In this document: positions 1 through 11,237 of the stretch, piece by piece
Layout of the letters: the number at the start of each line of letters is the position of its first letter
Position numbering within the stretch: position 1 is the stretch's first letter
Source: Tetraselmis striata
Taxonomy: Eukaryota > Chlorophyta > Chlorodendrophyceae > Chlorodendrales > Chlorodendraceae
NCBI GenBank assembly: GCA_006384855.1
Contig: VCJN01003381.1
Span: forward strand, 62,001 to 126,000
Direction of reading: 5' to 3'
DNA: 64,000 bases
Notes under the pieces: model-generated
Told to the model about the DNA's origin: nothing
What the model saw: the letters and a program-made list of their open reading frames with translations, nothing else
The model's database searches: none
Program-made: the position numbers and the translations under genes

Positions 1-1150
1 TCGTGGCATAGGAGGAGGAGTGATTTCTCTGCTCAGAGACGGAGGTGTTGGCTCGCGAGGCGCTGTAGGCGCTGAGGAACGGGGAGCCGGGGGTACGGTG
101 CTGTCAGGAGTATCACTGTGGTTGCTGTCGTCGCTGCCGCTGTCGCTGTCGCTGTCACTGTGGATACGGTTGCAGCTCCGGGTAGAGTCCAAGGCACGAG
201 GTAGCGGGTCGATGGGCTGCGGTGCTGCGCATGTGGGGCAGCGGGGGTTCGGGGCTTTTCCAGGGGAGGATGCCCCTCCTGAGGTGGACGCCCCTCCTGA
301 GGCTGATGGTGGTCTCAACCCTTCCTGAGTGGCAGCAGGCCACTCATCTGGCACATCAGTCGCCACGGCGGGACCATGGGGCGTCTCATCGAAGGCGACG
401 GACCGGCTGGCGATGACGGTGCGTGTGTCAGGCATGTAGACGAGCCACGCTGGGGAGTCGGGCGAGTAGCCAACGAAGATGCCCTTGCGGGCTGAGTGAG
501 CGAGTTTGCGCCGATTTTCTCGGGGGGTGTGGACATAGGCTGGACATCCGAACACTCGCAGGTAGGACAGGTCGGGCACGGCGCCGGTGATTTTCCGCAG
601 TGGGATATCCGCGACGCCTCGCCGCATGGTGCGATTGTGGATATGGACGGCGACCATCATACCAAACTCCCAGTACAAGTCCGCGAGAGCGGCATGGGTA
701 AGCATGCAGCGCGTCCATGTACTGAGATTGCGCCACGAGCGTTCAGAGAGGCCATTCTGGAACTGGTTGTACGGGGCTGCATATGTGCGACGCACTTGTA
801 GCTCGTCGCAGGCGGCAATGTATGATGCGCTCCGGAACGCGGTGTCATTGTCAAGTCGCATGGCTTGTACAGTGAATCCGAGGTTGACGACCATTGTGTT
901 GAAGGCGCGGAGACAGGTAACTGCCGCAGAGCGAGAGCACACAAAGTACAGGCATGCCATGGACGAGGCGTAGTCGAAGGCGCCACAGCAGTATGTATTG
1001 CCTTGTAAAGATGGAGTCCTGGTTTCCGAGAAGTCCCAGCCCACCAGTGAGAAGGGGGCAGTGGGTTTGTCGTGGCATCGGCGCGGCATCGGTGCAATGG
1101 TCGACTTGACCAGTGCACATGCCTCACAGAACGGTAAGCTGATGTGCTGG
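1..1150 (-). pseudogene. integrase of the copia fossil
   Basis: After the His/Cys part come the DDE-core elements of a copia integrase on the minus strand: SLVGWDFSE (first Asp, near 1040), AMRLDNDTAF (second Asp region, near 860-835) and YNQFQNGLSERSWR (Glu region, near 775-735). A C-terminal GIFVGYSPDSPAWLVY-type segment (near 480-430) and a Pro/Ser-rich tail follow. Reverse transcriptase and RNase H would continue past the left edge of the window. Confidence 0.85.
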
Positions 1151-1780
1151 AGGTGACCATAGCGGGGGACGTCGTGGTCTGCCAGGGCGGCATCCATTGC
1201 ACGCTCATGGAGATGACCGAGACGAGCGTGCCACAGCATCTTGATATGTTCCTTCGACAAGCGCACGGCTAGCAGGCATGTGGAGCTAGATGTGTCGGCG
1301 GACAGCGATGACTGAGCGGTAGTGATTGTTGTGTTCAGCACAAAGAGCTGACCATTGATCTCAATGGGGACAGATACAGCATCGGATAGCTGCATGGCAT
1401 TGCGCTGAGCTGTCATCAGCACTTTGAAATCTGGATTGGCTATCCGAGCGGCTCGCGCATTGAACAGCCGAAGCACGCGTCCACTTGATTTCGATGCCAG
1501 GTCGGGGACGTGCAGGCAGTTGCGGACCATGGAAGACACAGAGCGTCCATCCTCAGTCTGCATGGGAAGGTGGACTGTGCCCACACCCACTGCGTACGCG
1601 CCAAGCCCACTGATCCATCGTCGGGTTATAGTTCGGTAATCACCGGCGCTGGCGTAGTCTGCGAAGCAAGCGGCCATATGGGACGTGGCGCCGGTGTCGA
1701 GCATCCACTGGTCAGGAAAGGTGTGGATGCTGGGCAAGGCTGTTTCATCCTTCCAGGATGTCACGGAGATAGCGAGAGCC
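1150..1780 (-). pseudogene. aspartic protease and GAG-pre-integrase of the copia fossil
   Basis: The minus strand encodes WMLDTGATSHM (about 1711-1680), the retroviral-type aspartic protease active site in its copia form. It is followed by a typical copia spacer and then by LWHARLGHLHERAM (about 1240-1195) and FCEACA, the zinc-binding His/Cys part that opens copia integrases. Protease would mature the polyprotein in the virus-like particle. Order and motif spelling match Ty1/copia. Confidence 0.85.
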
Positions 1781-2690
1781 AACCAGCGAGCAACGTTGGC
1801 ATCAATACACGCTCCAAGTGCACGACGTCGTAGGACCTCAGATATGCCAGGGAGGTTGAGCGTGGACTGATCGAAGCCCATGCTTTCACAGCGGATGTCG
1901 CAGTCAGGTTCCGTCCAGACTCCATCGAGGAGCAGGATGCCGCGGCCCGGGGTTGGGCCGTGCATTCTATATGCCCAGGTTCCCTTGCGAGACAGGAGCT
2001 TTGGAAGGACGCTGTCTTTCAGGTGCGGGGGAGCCGCCCATGCAGGCGAGAAGTTGCCACGGGTAAGCATGTCATCCACTGTCACTGGTGGTCTCACACA
2101 TCGCTGATAGTGTCGTCGCGGGTCAGCAAGGCTGTGAATGTTGGTCCAGAATAGGATGTAACGTCGTGCAGTGGAGCCCAGTTCGTGCGCTCGTGCGAGC
2201 ATGGGCTACCCAAGGGCTGCGCGGATCTGTGGTGACCGAGCCGCGCCAGTGACATTTTCAACCACATAGTTGAGACCACGCGGCTGTTGGCGCTGGATCC
2301 CATAAATGAGTCTGGTCGTCGCATAGAATGCCTGTGCTCGGTCGTCTCGAAGGCCTAGACCGAGCCCCGCAGCAGAGAATGGTTGACACGGTGGGGAGCT
2401 GACCACCACGTCGACAGGTGGCAGAGATTGGAAGTCCTCAGCCGAGAGTTGGTTCACATCTTGTGATGGGAGGCGACCAAACGCATTGATTGTCCACGGC
2501 CGCACGTGGCAAGCTGTGAGACCATTTGCTTTGCAGGGTATGTAGCTCCGACTGAGCTTCTGCTGCGATTGCACGGTCGCTCTCTACCAGTGTCACCATA
2601 CTGAAACGATGCCCTAATGAGCACAGCTCGCCAAGGATGGCGAAAGTTGCTCCGCTGCAGAGGCCAACGTAGTGAATAGGCCGTGACTTG
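1780..2690 (-). pseudogene. cytosine-5 DNA methyltransferase domain inside the copia fossil
   Basis: Known family: C5 DNA methyltransferases bind S-adenosylmethionine through motif I, attack cytosine with the Cys of the motif IV PCQ, and hold the base with the Glu of motif VI ENV. Seen here: IHYVGLCSG (motif I, near 2680-2650), VVVSSPPCQPFS (motif IV with the catalytic Cys, near 2400-2375), VVENV (motif VI, near 2270-2250), an RRYILFWTN stretch resembling the DNMT3/DRM-type C-terminal part (near 2160), and a tail resembling motifs IX-X with ESMGF and LRRRALG (near 1890-1815). The whole domain order is therefore represented directly before the protease. It belongs to the retroelement by strand and position. 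It is a fossil and broken. Confidence 0.8.
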
Positions 2691-3649
2691 CTGAAGGCTG
2701 TGCTATCGGGTTTCAGGTGTTGAATCTCTGTGAGAGGGGCAATGCTGTCCTGGATGTCACGCTCTTGCTGTTGGCACGCAGCCCATGCTGACAGTTGGTC
2801 TGTAGCGTCAGTGCGGGTGCACCAATGCGGCGCGCGGCGGCGAGCTCGGCGGCGTTGACGCCAACGTCGCTTGGCATCGCGGTCAATCAGTCCATTGTCA
2901 TGGTGACGAGCTTCATCGTGGTGTAATTCTGCGAGCGCCGTTAGGGCACGCCTCAGGTAAGCACCTCCAGGAGAATCATCATCGTAGTCCGGATCACTGT
3001 TGTCATTGGTGGAGTCAGGAGCGAGAGATGGCATGTCTCCCTCGGTGTGCGCGGTGTGGGAAGTACTAGTGCGCTCATGCTCATCCTCAGCAGAGTTATC
3101 TGACGTGTCAGAGTTGGATTCGAGGCGAGGCTTGTCTCCATCACTGTCTGTCTGGATAGTGTAGGTATCGCTGACATGCATCCGGTTGCCTAGGCCTGGA
3201 GTGCTGCGCAGCCGTCTGAGGTGCGTCGACAGTGAATACCGCGCCGGGCGCGGGATGTTCATGGCGGATGCCGAGCGCATCGAACCGCCCCTCGGCTGTC
3301 TCGCGAGCAGGTGAGACCCATAGAAGTCGTAGTCCTGAGGTGTGCTCTGAAACGCTTCCACAGCCGCAACTGCAGCTGAGCTCTCCATCTGTTCTGCGTG
3401 GGACTGGCGAGCCATATGGGTCTTGTCCGGTTGAGCAGCCGTTTTCGGCAGGGGTTGGTGTATGCCCCGCATGCGGCTGAAAGCCTGACACATCTCGCGC
3501 TTGGTGCGACGGGCACTCGGCGGTAGGGCTGTTAGATGCGGCGATGCAGTTGGTACACGCTTGAGGTAACATGCGTACACGTACTGATGTAGCCATTTGA
3601 GCCGTCACGGCGTTCCGAGGAGCTGAGGATTGCTGGCTCCGAAACCAAC
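2690..3649 (-). pseudogene. acidic and basic linker ahead of the methyltransferase domain (copia fossil)
   Basis: This part of the element's minus-strand coding region lies between the piggyBac insertion and the methyltransferase core. It reads as a low-complexity Ser/Thr-rich stretch, an Asp/Glu-rich stretch (about 3150-2950) and an Arg-rich cluster (about 2880-2830). No known domain is recognised. Acidic and Arg-rich linkers of this kind may be protein- or nucleic-acid-binding tails, but that is inference. Confidence 0.5.
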
Positions 3650-3685
3650 ACTCGTCGAAACGGGGTTCGCCTAACCGCGTTTAAC
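3650..3685 (+). repeat. left terminal inverted repeat of the piggyBac-type element
   Basis: It starts ACTCGTCGAAACGGGG. It pairs over 36 bp with the reverse complement of 9392-9427, with one T/C difference near the inner end. Confidence 0.85.
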
Positions 3686-4431
3686 GACTACCAGGCGCAA
3701 GTAGTCGCCTGTATATATCGCGCCTAACGTTAGGCGTCACAGTACTTTAAACTTGGCGGTAAGGATGAGTACGGCAGCGGAGCCCTGCATCAAAGTACTA
3801 TAGCGAGTAGCGGGTACTCGGTAGTCACGAGTGCACGAGTCACTGTACTTTACGCGAATTGCCGCCCTTCATATCTGCTATTAGGCGCGCGCCTCCTCAC
3901 GAGTACGCGCGGAAGATACCCGCGTGATGACGAGTGATGATGACGAGCAGGCGGGGCAGTAGGGTACTGGTCGATACACAACAAAGGCTGCAAAAATGCA
4001 TTACACGGTAGTCACGGTTGGTTTTGTGATTTAATAAAGGTGAGGTGCCAGGCTGGATCAGCGGCCAATGAGCGTCGAGCTTCGGGGTGTGGTTAAGCGG
4101 ACATGGGCGCGCCTACTCCTAGCTGGCAAATTTAACGTCAAGGCACCGGACATTTTCGGATTTATGGCGGAGGGGTCGGCAACTGCATAAAGTATTAGGG
4201 AAATACTTGAAATTTAATTACAATGGGTCTACTACCGCCCCCGGCCCGTGCCCGCCCCCCCTGGCCTGCGGCCGGCTGGCTCCGCTGCCGCCGGCGTCTT
4301 CCTGGCACCGGCATGTGGTGTTATGCCCGCTGTCGGCTCGGGTGGTGACTGCCCCTTCTTGCCCGCAGATACTTCTGCGGGCATGCTATTCATGGTAGCT
4401 GCTGCCATCTGCTGCGCCCCGCGGCTATTTT

Positions 4432-5079
4432 TTAGGGCTTTGCTGAGCTTGTTTGACGGGGCTGGCATGATGCCGCCGCGTGCTCCCGTTGCGCTTGCTT
4501 CCTCTGGCGTCCAGCCTGCATCCTCGCAGTAGCATCCTGAAGCGCCGGGGATCTAGCCGCACGGGGAACATGAGCTCGTCGAGCGAGCGGGGGAGGGGGG
4601 ATGTAGCCGGTAGACAGGTCTTGCACCGGAGCGCCGTTCTGGTCGATTCCGGACTGCGGTAGTGATGAAAGAAAAAACACTAAGTCGCCGACACTCGGGC
4701 AGCGACAACATCAGCAGCTACACGATGAGCAGGCAAACCGGCCGGCAAGCGCACCTTTGCACTGGGGATGCAAAGAACCCTTGCTGCATGCGTCGGCTTC
4801 ATCGATTTAAGCAAGGCAGCTTGCTCCTCCTCCACGGTCAATTAGGGTGGGCAGACGGGCCGTTCAGCTTGACCAGTCAAAAACGCTCGACGTGTCATCG
4901 GCGCTGACTGTCGTGAGGTAGTAGCGCAGGGGCGGGCCGCGCGGGACAGGCGGGGGCTCGCGTGCTCCTCTCGGCAGCATGATATCTTCCCACGACGCGT
5001 CATCCGTCCCGGCAGCGGCATGGAAGGTGCACGGAGGCCATGGTGGCACGGGGGGCGAGCAGGGCGATATGCTCTTCAT
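4432..5079 (-). CDS. hypothetical small spliced gene inside the piggyBac-type element
   Basis: No family is recognised. A two-exon minus-strand model reads well: exon 1 at 5079-4909 (57 codons, starting MKSISPCSPPVPPW) and exon 2 at 4653-4432, giving 130 aa. The intron has a GT donor and an acceptor preceded by a T-rich tract, and the phases agree (0/0). The product is Pro-, Arg- and Gln-rich with a basic C-terminal half (RQRKQAQREH) and no membrane segment. A TATA-like site lies just upstream. It could be an accessory transposon protein or a chance model; another overlapping frame (4468-4232) is also open. Confidence 0.3.
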
Positions 5080-5089
5080 TGCGAAGCGG

Positions 5090-5105
5090 TCAGCATAAAT
5101 AGGCG
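5090..5105 (-). promoter_or_regulatory. TATA-like site before the minus-strand small gene
   Basis: The minus strand reads CCTATTTATGC about 15-25 bp upstream of the proposed ATG at 5079. That is close for a TATA box, so it may instead mark a start site for a very short leader. Confidence 0.25.
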
Positions 5106-5109
5106 AAGC

Positions 5110-6458
5110 AGCGAGCGAGGAAGTGCCGAAGAGTGAAAGTGCGCGCGCAGCTGGTGGCTAATCACGTACTTTATATCATTGCATCAGTCTCGAGTGGTAA
5201 TGGTACCTCGGTACCCGGGGCGTCACAATAACATTATCAATGACACTACGATGCATCTGCTGTTGTATGTAATGCACAACGCGTTTCACATTCATCTTAT
5301 TGCTGAACAGATTACATGCATATCAACATACATACCACAAATGACATGAAATTCACAAAAGTACAGATGTGTATAACGGCAAAGACAAATGCAAACTTTT
5401 GTGTCAACATCGGTTGACAATACCTGCTCGCGACGATACCGCAGTAGTACACTGCGGCATCCATGCGTAACATTGACCCATGCATGTTGTCAGTATCAGA
5501 AAAAATATGTTGTGAGTGTGTCGGGAAAATTAGTGAAGCAGGCATGTGCAAGCATAATGCAGATTGGCCATGTTTCGTAAGATAGTATTGCTTAACATTA
5601 CATTTGGAAACCCCAGACCCAACCGACGCCTATATGTATCATGCGCCTGCCATACTACGCAACTGCTCCCGCAACATATGGATATGCTCAATTCACACAC
5701 GCCACGGTTGCTGCGTATATGCTACTACTGCATGGCATCAACACCGCCATCATCCTCATCGAGGGCGGCGATGTCGTAGGCATGGGAGTGCTTGAAGTAG
5801 GAGCACCACCCGTGCCGGGCTGCACTATCAGCATCAGCGCAAAGTGCAGGAAAGCAACAACAACATGTAAGACGCTTCAGCAATAATATATAACACAGGT
5901 GGCCCATCACCTGATCATCTGCCTCGGCACAGCGTCACTAGCGGCCTTTTGCCGCCGCCCCCTGCCGGCAATGCTGATGGCCTCTGTCCATGTATATGTG
6001 ACAAGTCTGCCATGCACAATCCTGGGCGGGAAGACAAGGTTCTGCTGGAAGACAGTGTTGATCGGGCCCTCCCACACTCCAGTGCTCTTAGGCGTTGATA
6101 GCACGCATCTCCAACTGCAAACACAACGGGAGGCGAAGTCATCGCGCTGTTTTTGAGGTGGCGCTCAGCGACAACGAAATAAGTTACCTTGACCTACAAG
6201 CTACGGGCAGCTACGGAGGTATTCTTCGCAGCCTTCATGGACATCGCGGCAGCAAAGGACATCACTCCGTGCATGAAGTTGCATGACGGCAATTTCCCGA
6301 TGGATAAAGTGCATGGCAACCTTGACGCACTGAGTGCTCAGTGCATGGAGCACTGCAAACATGGAGATCAAGGAGGGCTCCGCAACGGCAGCAACCAACA
6401 GCCCCAGCACCTGCTCAAGTCCGGCAAGGTGATGCTCTCCATGACTGGCCAAGTCACG
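5110..6458. other. non-coding interior of the piggyBac-type element
   Basis: About 1.3 kb, clearly more AT-rich than its surroundings. Only short unrelated open frames are present and none has recognisable motifs. No repeat or RNA gene was seen. It lies between the two divergently oriented genes and probably contains their promoters. Confidence 0.5.
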
Positions 6459-6475
6459 CTCATAAATAAATAAAA
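6459..6475 (+). promoter_or_regulatory. TATA-like site before the transposase
   Basis: An AT-rich CATAAATAAATAAAAAAC lies about 15-30 bp upstream of the ATG at 6491 in otherwise GC-rich DNA. Confidence 0.35.
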
Positions 6476-6490
6476 AACTCGCTCACCCAC

Positions 6491-8952
6491 ATGTTCAGCC
6501 ACCCACCCGCCGCTATGAGGACCTCCGTCACCAAAGGCGCTCGTGTATCAGACCGCCGAGGGCCCATGCTACCCCTGAGTGGCGACCAGCGTCGGTGCCA
6601 GCGTGCTCGGCTGTTCGGCAACGTTACCGAGTCCGTCGGCGAGGGCAAATGGATGGTCCGCTGGGACGACGCCCCGGCCGACGTCCAAGAGTCCGGCCAG
6701 GCACTCCGCTGCGAACAACTACTGCTGGTCGCACCCCTCCCTCGGCTGCCTCTACGCCACGAGGTCAAGGGTCTGCCGTCGGCCCTTTCGTGCCGCCCCG
6801 CCCTGCCGCTGCTGCTGATGCGAGTGCGAATGCGCTGGGTGGCAGTCGTGGAACGATCGTTACAGGGAGTGTCGTTTCCGACACCGGCACCCCCACCGAG
6901 ATCCCATCCATCCCTGCGACCTCTTCCCCAACCTCTATCCTAGCGACCGAGCCCCTGCCTGCCGACAACCTTGACATGTCTGCCGAGTCGCAAGACAGCC
7001 AGCCAGGCGTCGAACTCGCCAAGGAGCTGGGCGATAGCTCCGGGGACGAGGAGGCGCCAGAGCAATATGTCGGCGGCGCCTCAACCGACGACGGCCACGA
7101 GGATGCCGCCTGGATCTCCCCCGCTCCTGGCACCACCGTCGTCCTGAAGCAAGGCCGCAAGATTGCAACTTGGTCAGTATTTAACTTAGACAACGCTGAG
7201 GAGATGGCCAAGATGCGAGACACTACTGCCCAGCGAGAGGCGGCTCGTACCTTGCCAGTTGGGTTGCGAGATGGGCTGCCCATTGGCGTTGGCAGCGTCG
7301 ACTTGGTTCAGCTCTGGGTTATGATGTACCCAGGCGACCTGTCTGCCGACCTGGAGAAGGTCAATGCTGCTGGCCTGCGCCGTTCATCAACACAAAACCT
7401 GATCAGCATGCGTGAGTATGTGAGGTTCTGGGAGCTGGTCATCGCCGGCGCGCTGTACTCTCAGCAAGGCAGAGATCTGTGGGCTACCAACATCACATTT
7501 GATGGCCTTCGTGACCAGCCTAACTTCCAGCGCTACATGCCCCTTCACCGTTTCAAGTATATCCGGTCGCTGATCAAGTATGCTAAGGCTGACCTCGACT
7601 CTACTGTGAGGGATCCTTGGGCGTGGTTCCGCCGTGCTGCAACCGAGTTCAACGCCAACCGCGCGACTATCCTGAACGCCGGGATCTTTGCTACTATGGA
7701 TGAGAGCATGTCCGCCTACCAGCCTAGGGCAACCAAGCTGGGCGGCCTCCCCAACCTGAGCTTCATCTACCGGAAGCCTAAGCCGCTGGGCACTGAGATG
7801 AAGACGGTATGTGACTGCGACACCGGTGTGATGACCTACATCGAGATCCAGGAGGGGAGGGACCCTATGCGTGTGAAGCCGCATGCTGCTGAGCACGGTG
7901 TGACTACCGCTTGTGTGATGCGCATGGCTGAGACCTGCACCAGCACCGACTCTACCCTGCTGGGCGATGCGTGGTTCGGGTCTGTGAAGGTATGACCCTC
8001 GTCATTTTGCCTCGTGTGTTTATCATGCTGTGATGGGCAAATGCAATTACTAATGATTCTTACCTGCTATGCCGTCCCCCAGGCCGCTGTCCAGGTGGGC
8101 AAGATGGGCCGCCACTTCATCGGCGTCGTCAAGACTGGCCATGGTCTGTTCCCAAAGGCCTTCCTGAAGAGCCACCTGACATCAGCACCGGCAGGCAGCA
8201 GGGTTGCTCTCTCAGCGATAGTGGATGGTGTGGATCTCATGGCAGTGGGCTACAAGCACAACATGAGGAAGGTGTTGTTCTTTGTGGCCACAGCTGGTGC
8301 CGGCGCCCTGGAGGATGGCAACCCCTACATACAGCGCTGGGCGGACGACTTCGGCAACACCGTCACTCGGAGCATCCCCCGCCCATCTGTGCTGTCCAAC
8401 TACTTTGAGCGCAGCCCCCGCGTCGACAACCACAACCAGTCGCGCCAGCATGATCTCGCGCTGGAGGAGGCCTGGAATACCCATGACTGCTGGTTCCAAC
8501 TCGCGACTACCCTCTGTGGCATCGTCACCACCGACTGCTGGAAGATCACCAAGTTCCACGTCCCGTGTGCCCACCCCTACGCCAGCATGACTATCAAGGA
8601 CTTCTCGGAGCTGATGGCGAAGGCCCTCATTTACAACGGGCTGGATGGCGACCTGGCGCCATCCCGTCCCCCCGGCCACCGCCTCGCCATCGCGCCCAAG
8701 CGCTACTTGGACACCACCGACCAGCACACCCCTGGCAACCACGGGCGATACGCGAACGGCCGCAGCAAGCAGTCGAGGTGCTGCCGTTGCTACCGTGACG
8801 AGGGCGAGGAGCACTGGAGCTCGTTCTACTGCGTGCAGTGCGGCATCACCTTGTGCATGCCCAGCTCGGTGCACAGCCGGGACTGTTGGGAGCACCACCT
8901 CCACTGCGACGAGACCGCCATCCGCCGCCTGAAGCACGCCCGCGCCGGCTAG
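6491..8952 (+). CDS. piggyBac-like transposase
   Basis: Cut-and-paste DDE/D transposase of the DDE_Tnp_1_7 (piggyBac/PGBD) type. The main frame is exon 7989 and before, a 93-bp GT-AG intron at 7990-8082 (phase 0), then exon 8083-8952. Catalytic Asp candidates are in ATMDESMSAYQPR (about 7695), LLGDAWFGSVK (about 7965) and RVDNHNQSRQ (about 8425). The C-terminus (8775-8920) is Cys/His-rich (CCRCY, CVQCGITLC), matching the piggyBac cysteine-rich domain that binds the element ends. An N-terminal segment from ATG 6491 holds GEGKWMVRWDD, a chromo/Tudor-like look. It lies in a different frame from the main body, with the change between about 6720 and 6790, so there is either a one-base frameshift or an unrecognised splice. 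If only the second frame is used, the start would be at 6595. Confidence 0.8.
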
Positions 8953-9167
8953 GGCGGCACACCCCAAGTCCGCCGCCCCGGCTACCGCCTGTAGACTCCC
9001 ATCCCCGTAGTTGACCCGGGCCACTGGCCGCGGGATGGGCTTATATCCTGCCAGTTGAGCTGGCTGATGTGGTGGGCGGGTGTGCTCTGTAGGTCCCGCC
9101 CGCAGCGCCCTCTTAGCGGTACCGAGCGCCCTCGCGCGCCCGCCGAGCGCCCTTGCGCGCCCGTGTA

Positions 9168-9266
9168 GCGGGTACTCGAGGGGCGAAAAGTGCGCAAGGG
9201 ACTCATATCACGTACCGTTAGCGTACGGGTACTGCCATGGCAGTCATGGCTCGGCGCGGGTACTCG
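9168..9266 (+). repeat. subterminal GCGGGTACTCG repeats
   Basis: The 11-mer GCGGGTACTCG occurs at 9168-9178 and 9256-9266 near the right end of the piggyBac-type element, and again at 3810-3820 near its left end, all in the same orientation. Short subterminal repeats often serve as transposase binding sites; that role is inference here. Confidence 0.5.
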
Positions 9267-9391
9267 CGACCACCGCCGGATAGGCGGAGATAAGCTGACT
9301 GTAAGCGGATATAGGCGAGGGTTAGGCGCGGATGATACGGAATACAGTAATCGTACAATAAAATTGAGTACGGATACAATACAAGTACCGT

Positions 9392-9427
9392 GTTAAGCGC
9401 GGTTAGGCGAACCCCGTTTCGACGAGT
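9392..9427 (-). repeat. right terminal inverted repeat of the piggyBac-type element
   Basis: It ends CCCCGTTTCGACGAGT and matches the left repeat in inverted orientation at 35 of 36 positions. Confidence 0.85.
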
Positions 9428-11237
9428 GAACTCCTTGATTTCCATGACAGGTGTTGCAGCCACTTCCTCCATCGCGGCTTGTGTGGCTCGTTCTTCCACT
9501 GCGAGGGCATGCGCTCGCGCGAGTGTCTCACGCTGCCGCACAAGGAGAGGCTCTTCGTCAGGGCCACCAAGGCCACGCCCTCCTGCCAATGCTTGGTAAG
9601 GGTTGACTGTGGTCGTTGTCAGCGGAGTGGTTACCGCGCTTGTTGCGCTCATGCCGTGACGAGTCTTGGTTGGCAGCCACAACCACATGCATGCATCCTC
9701 TCCATGCGCGCTGGGACTGCGCGCATCAGGCATGGGCGCCGGACCTTTGCCCTTGGCACGCGCTGACAAGCGGCGTGCCACAGGAGGGCTTGAGCCCGCA
9801 CAGACGGGCTCGGGTGTGGGTGAGCGGACTGGTGCAAGGATTATGAGCGGTATGCTCTCGTCGACAAAGGTGAGAGTGCCAAACGGGTTCTATGGCAGGG
9901 ACACTGGGGAGCTGCGCACCAATTTGACACCGGAGCTGTCAACCGACCATGCTTGCGGCGGCATTGGGGGCAGTGGGGTCGCAGCGGGTGGGAGACTCGC
10001 GTCATCTGCAAGTGCGCCAAAGTCGTGAGTAGCTGCGGTAGCTGCTGGAACAACGTCCACTGCAACATGGGCCTTGGCACGACATTCTGATTCACGGTGC
10101 CCCGGACGCCCGCAGGTCCAACACTTGCCAGTGAACGGACGAGAGGTGCGGGGGCCACTAGGACCGGTGTGGCGGCCCCGGAGTCTGGTGAGTTCCTGTG
10201 ACTGAGCTTGGATTTGAGTTTGCATCTGTTCCATCTGCGCCATCAGGGCGGCAATGTTACCTGATGGAGCGGTCGGCGGTGATGAAACGGCTGCCAGTGG
10301 GGGTGCGGATGTCCGTCCAGACACTGCGGTGAAGGCTCCAGTCGGGTCCGTGCTGGGACTTGGGAGTGATTGGAAGAGCGCTGCTTTGTAGCGAGCAAAA
10401 GTTGTGAGTGAGGTGTCCATTCGCAGTGCAACGCGGTACATCTCCATCTCGGGATTCATGCCATGTTTGAAGAGAGTCATCATTTCACGATCTGTGATGT
10501 GACCACCTGCATCCAAGAGCGCACTGCGGCATTGCTCTATACGGCGAGCGTAGTCACCGACTCGGTTGAGCGCTGCTTCTCATCCAGGTCACGACGCCGC
10601 TCGAGGGCTTCACCTTCATGACTCGGGATGTTCTCGAGACGCAAAGCTTCCAAACAGTGGTAAGCTTGCCGACCATTGGGCCCAGCATCCTCACGGGCTG
10701 TCAGAATCGCATTGACTGCGATTGGGTGTTTGTCAAGCAGTCACAAGAGCAACTGGGAGACCTGCTGGTGGTGATACGCGCTGCAGGTGTCATCGGCATC
10801 ACTGGGCTCAAAGATGGTGCGATAGCCATGTACATTCTTGATGGATTGCTTGAATTGCACGAGGAACATGCGAAAGGCTGCGATATCGTGACAGTTTGAC
10901 ACTTGGAGGTATGCGAACTGCTTGGGCCTGAGTTCAGCGTCACGGCGTAGATGGCGGTCATCTGCCGCAGCCTGGGCAGCAGCTGCAGCGCGAGCTGCAG
11001 TTGTTGCCGCATGAGCCTCTGCAGTAGCAAGAGCGGTTGCAACATCACTAGGCGGGGCTTGGAGCCCGGCTGCGGCGGCGGCAACAGCAAGAGCCATGTG
11101 ATGTTGCGCGGCAGCATGGGCCTCCGCAGCAGTGACAGAAGTGGCTGCGTCAGCAGACACGAGTGTTCTGCTCCAGGCGCATCACCATCAGTGATGATGC
11201 CACTGGTTATAGGTGCTGGCGGGTTAGCGTCCGCCAT
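9428..11237 (-). pseudogene. gag region of the copia-like fossil
   Basis: Minus-strand frames give an Ala-rich N-terminal part (11160-10741), then a Gag-like helical segment, then a basic region with a CCHC zinc knuckle, CWTCGRPGHRESEC, at about 10120-10080. Such knuckles bind the RNA genome in Gag proteins. A further Pro/Ala/Glu-rich stretch (9781-9428) continues up to the piggyBac insertion. The region is degraded. The call rests on the knuckle and on its position between the putative LTR and the protease-integrase part. Confidence 0.7.

Larger units (their letters stand above)
3650..9427 (+). mobile_element. piggyBac-type DNA transposon inserted in the copia fossil
   Basis: A 5778-bp segment is bounded by 36-bp inverted repeats that differ at one position (3650-3685 and 9392-9427). 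It contains a piggyBac-like transposase gene on the plus strand and a possible small gene on the minus strand. The surrounding DNA on both sides is copia-like coding sequence on the minus strand, so this insertion is younger than the retroelement. The typical TTAA target duplication of piggyBac is not visible at the outer ends; TTAA occurs just inside each repeat. Near-perfect end repeats argue for a fairly recent insertion. Confidence 0.8.
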
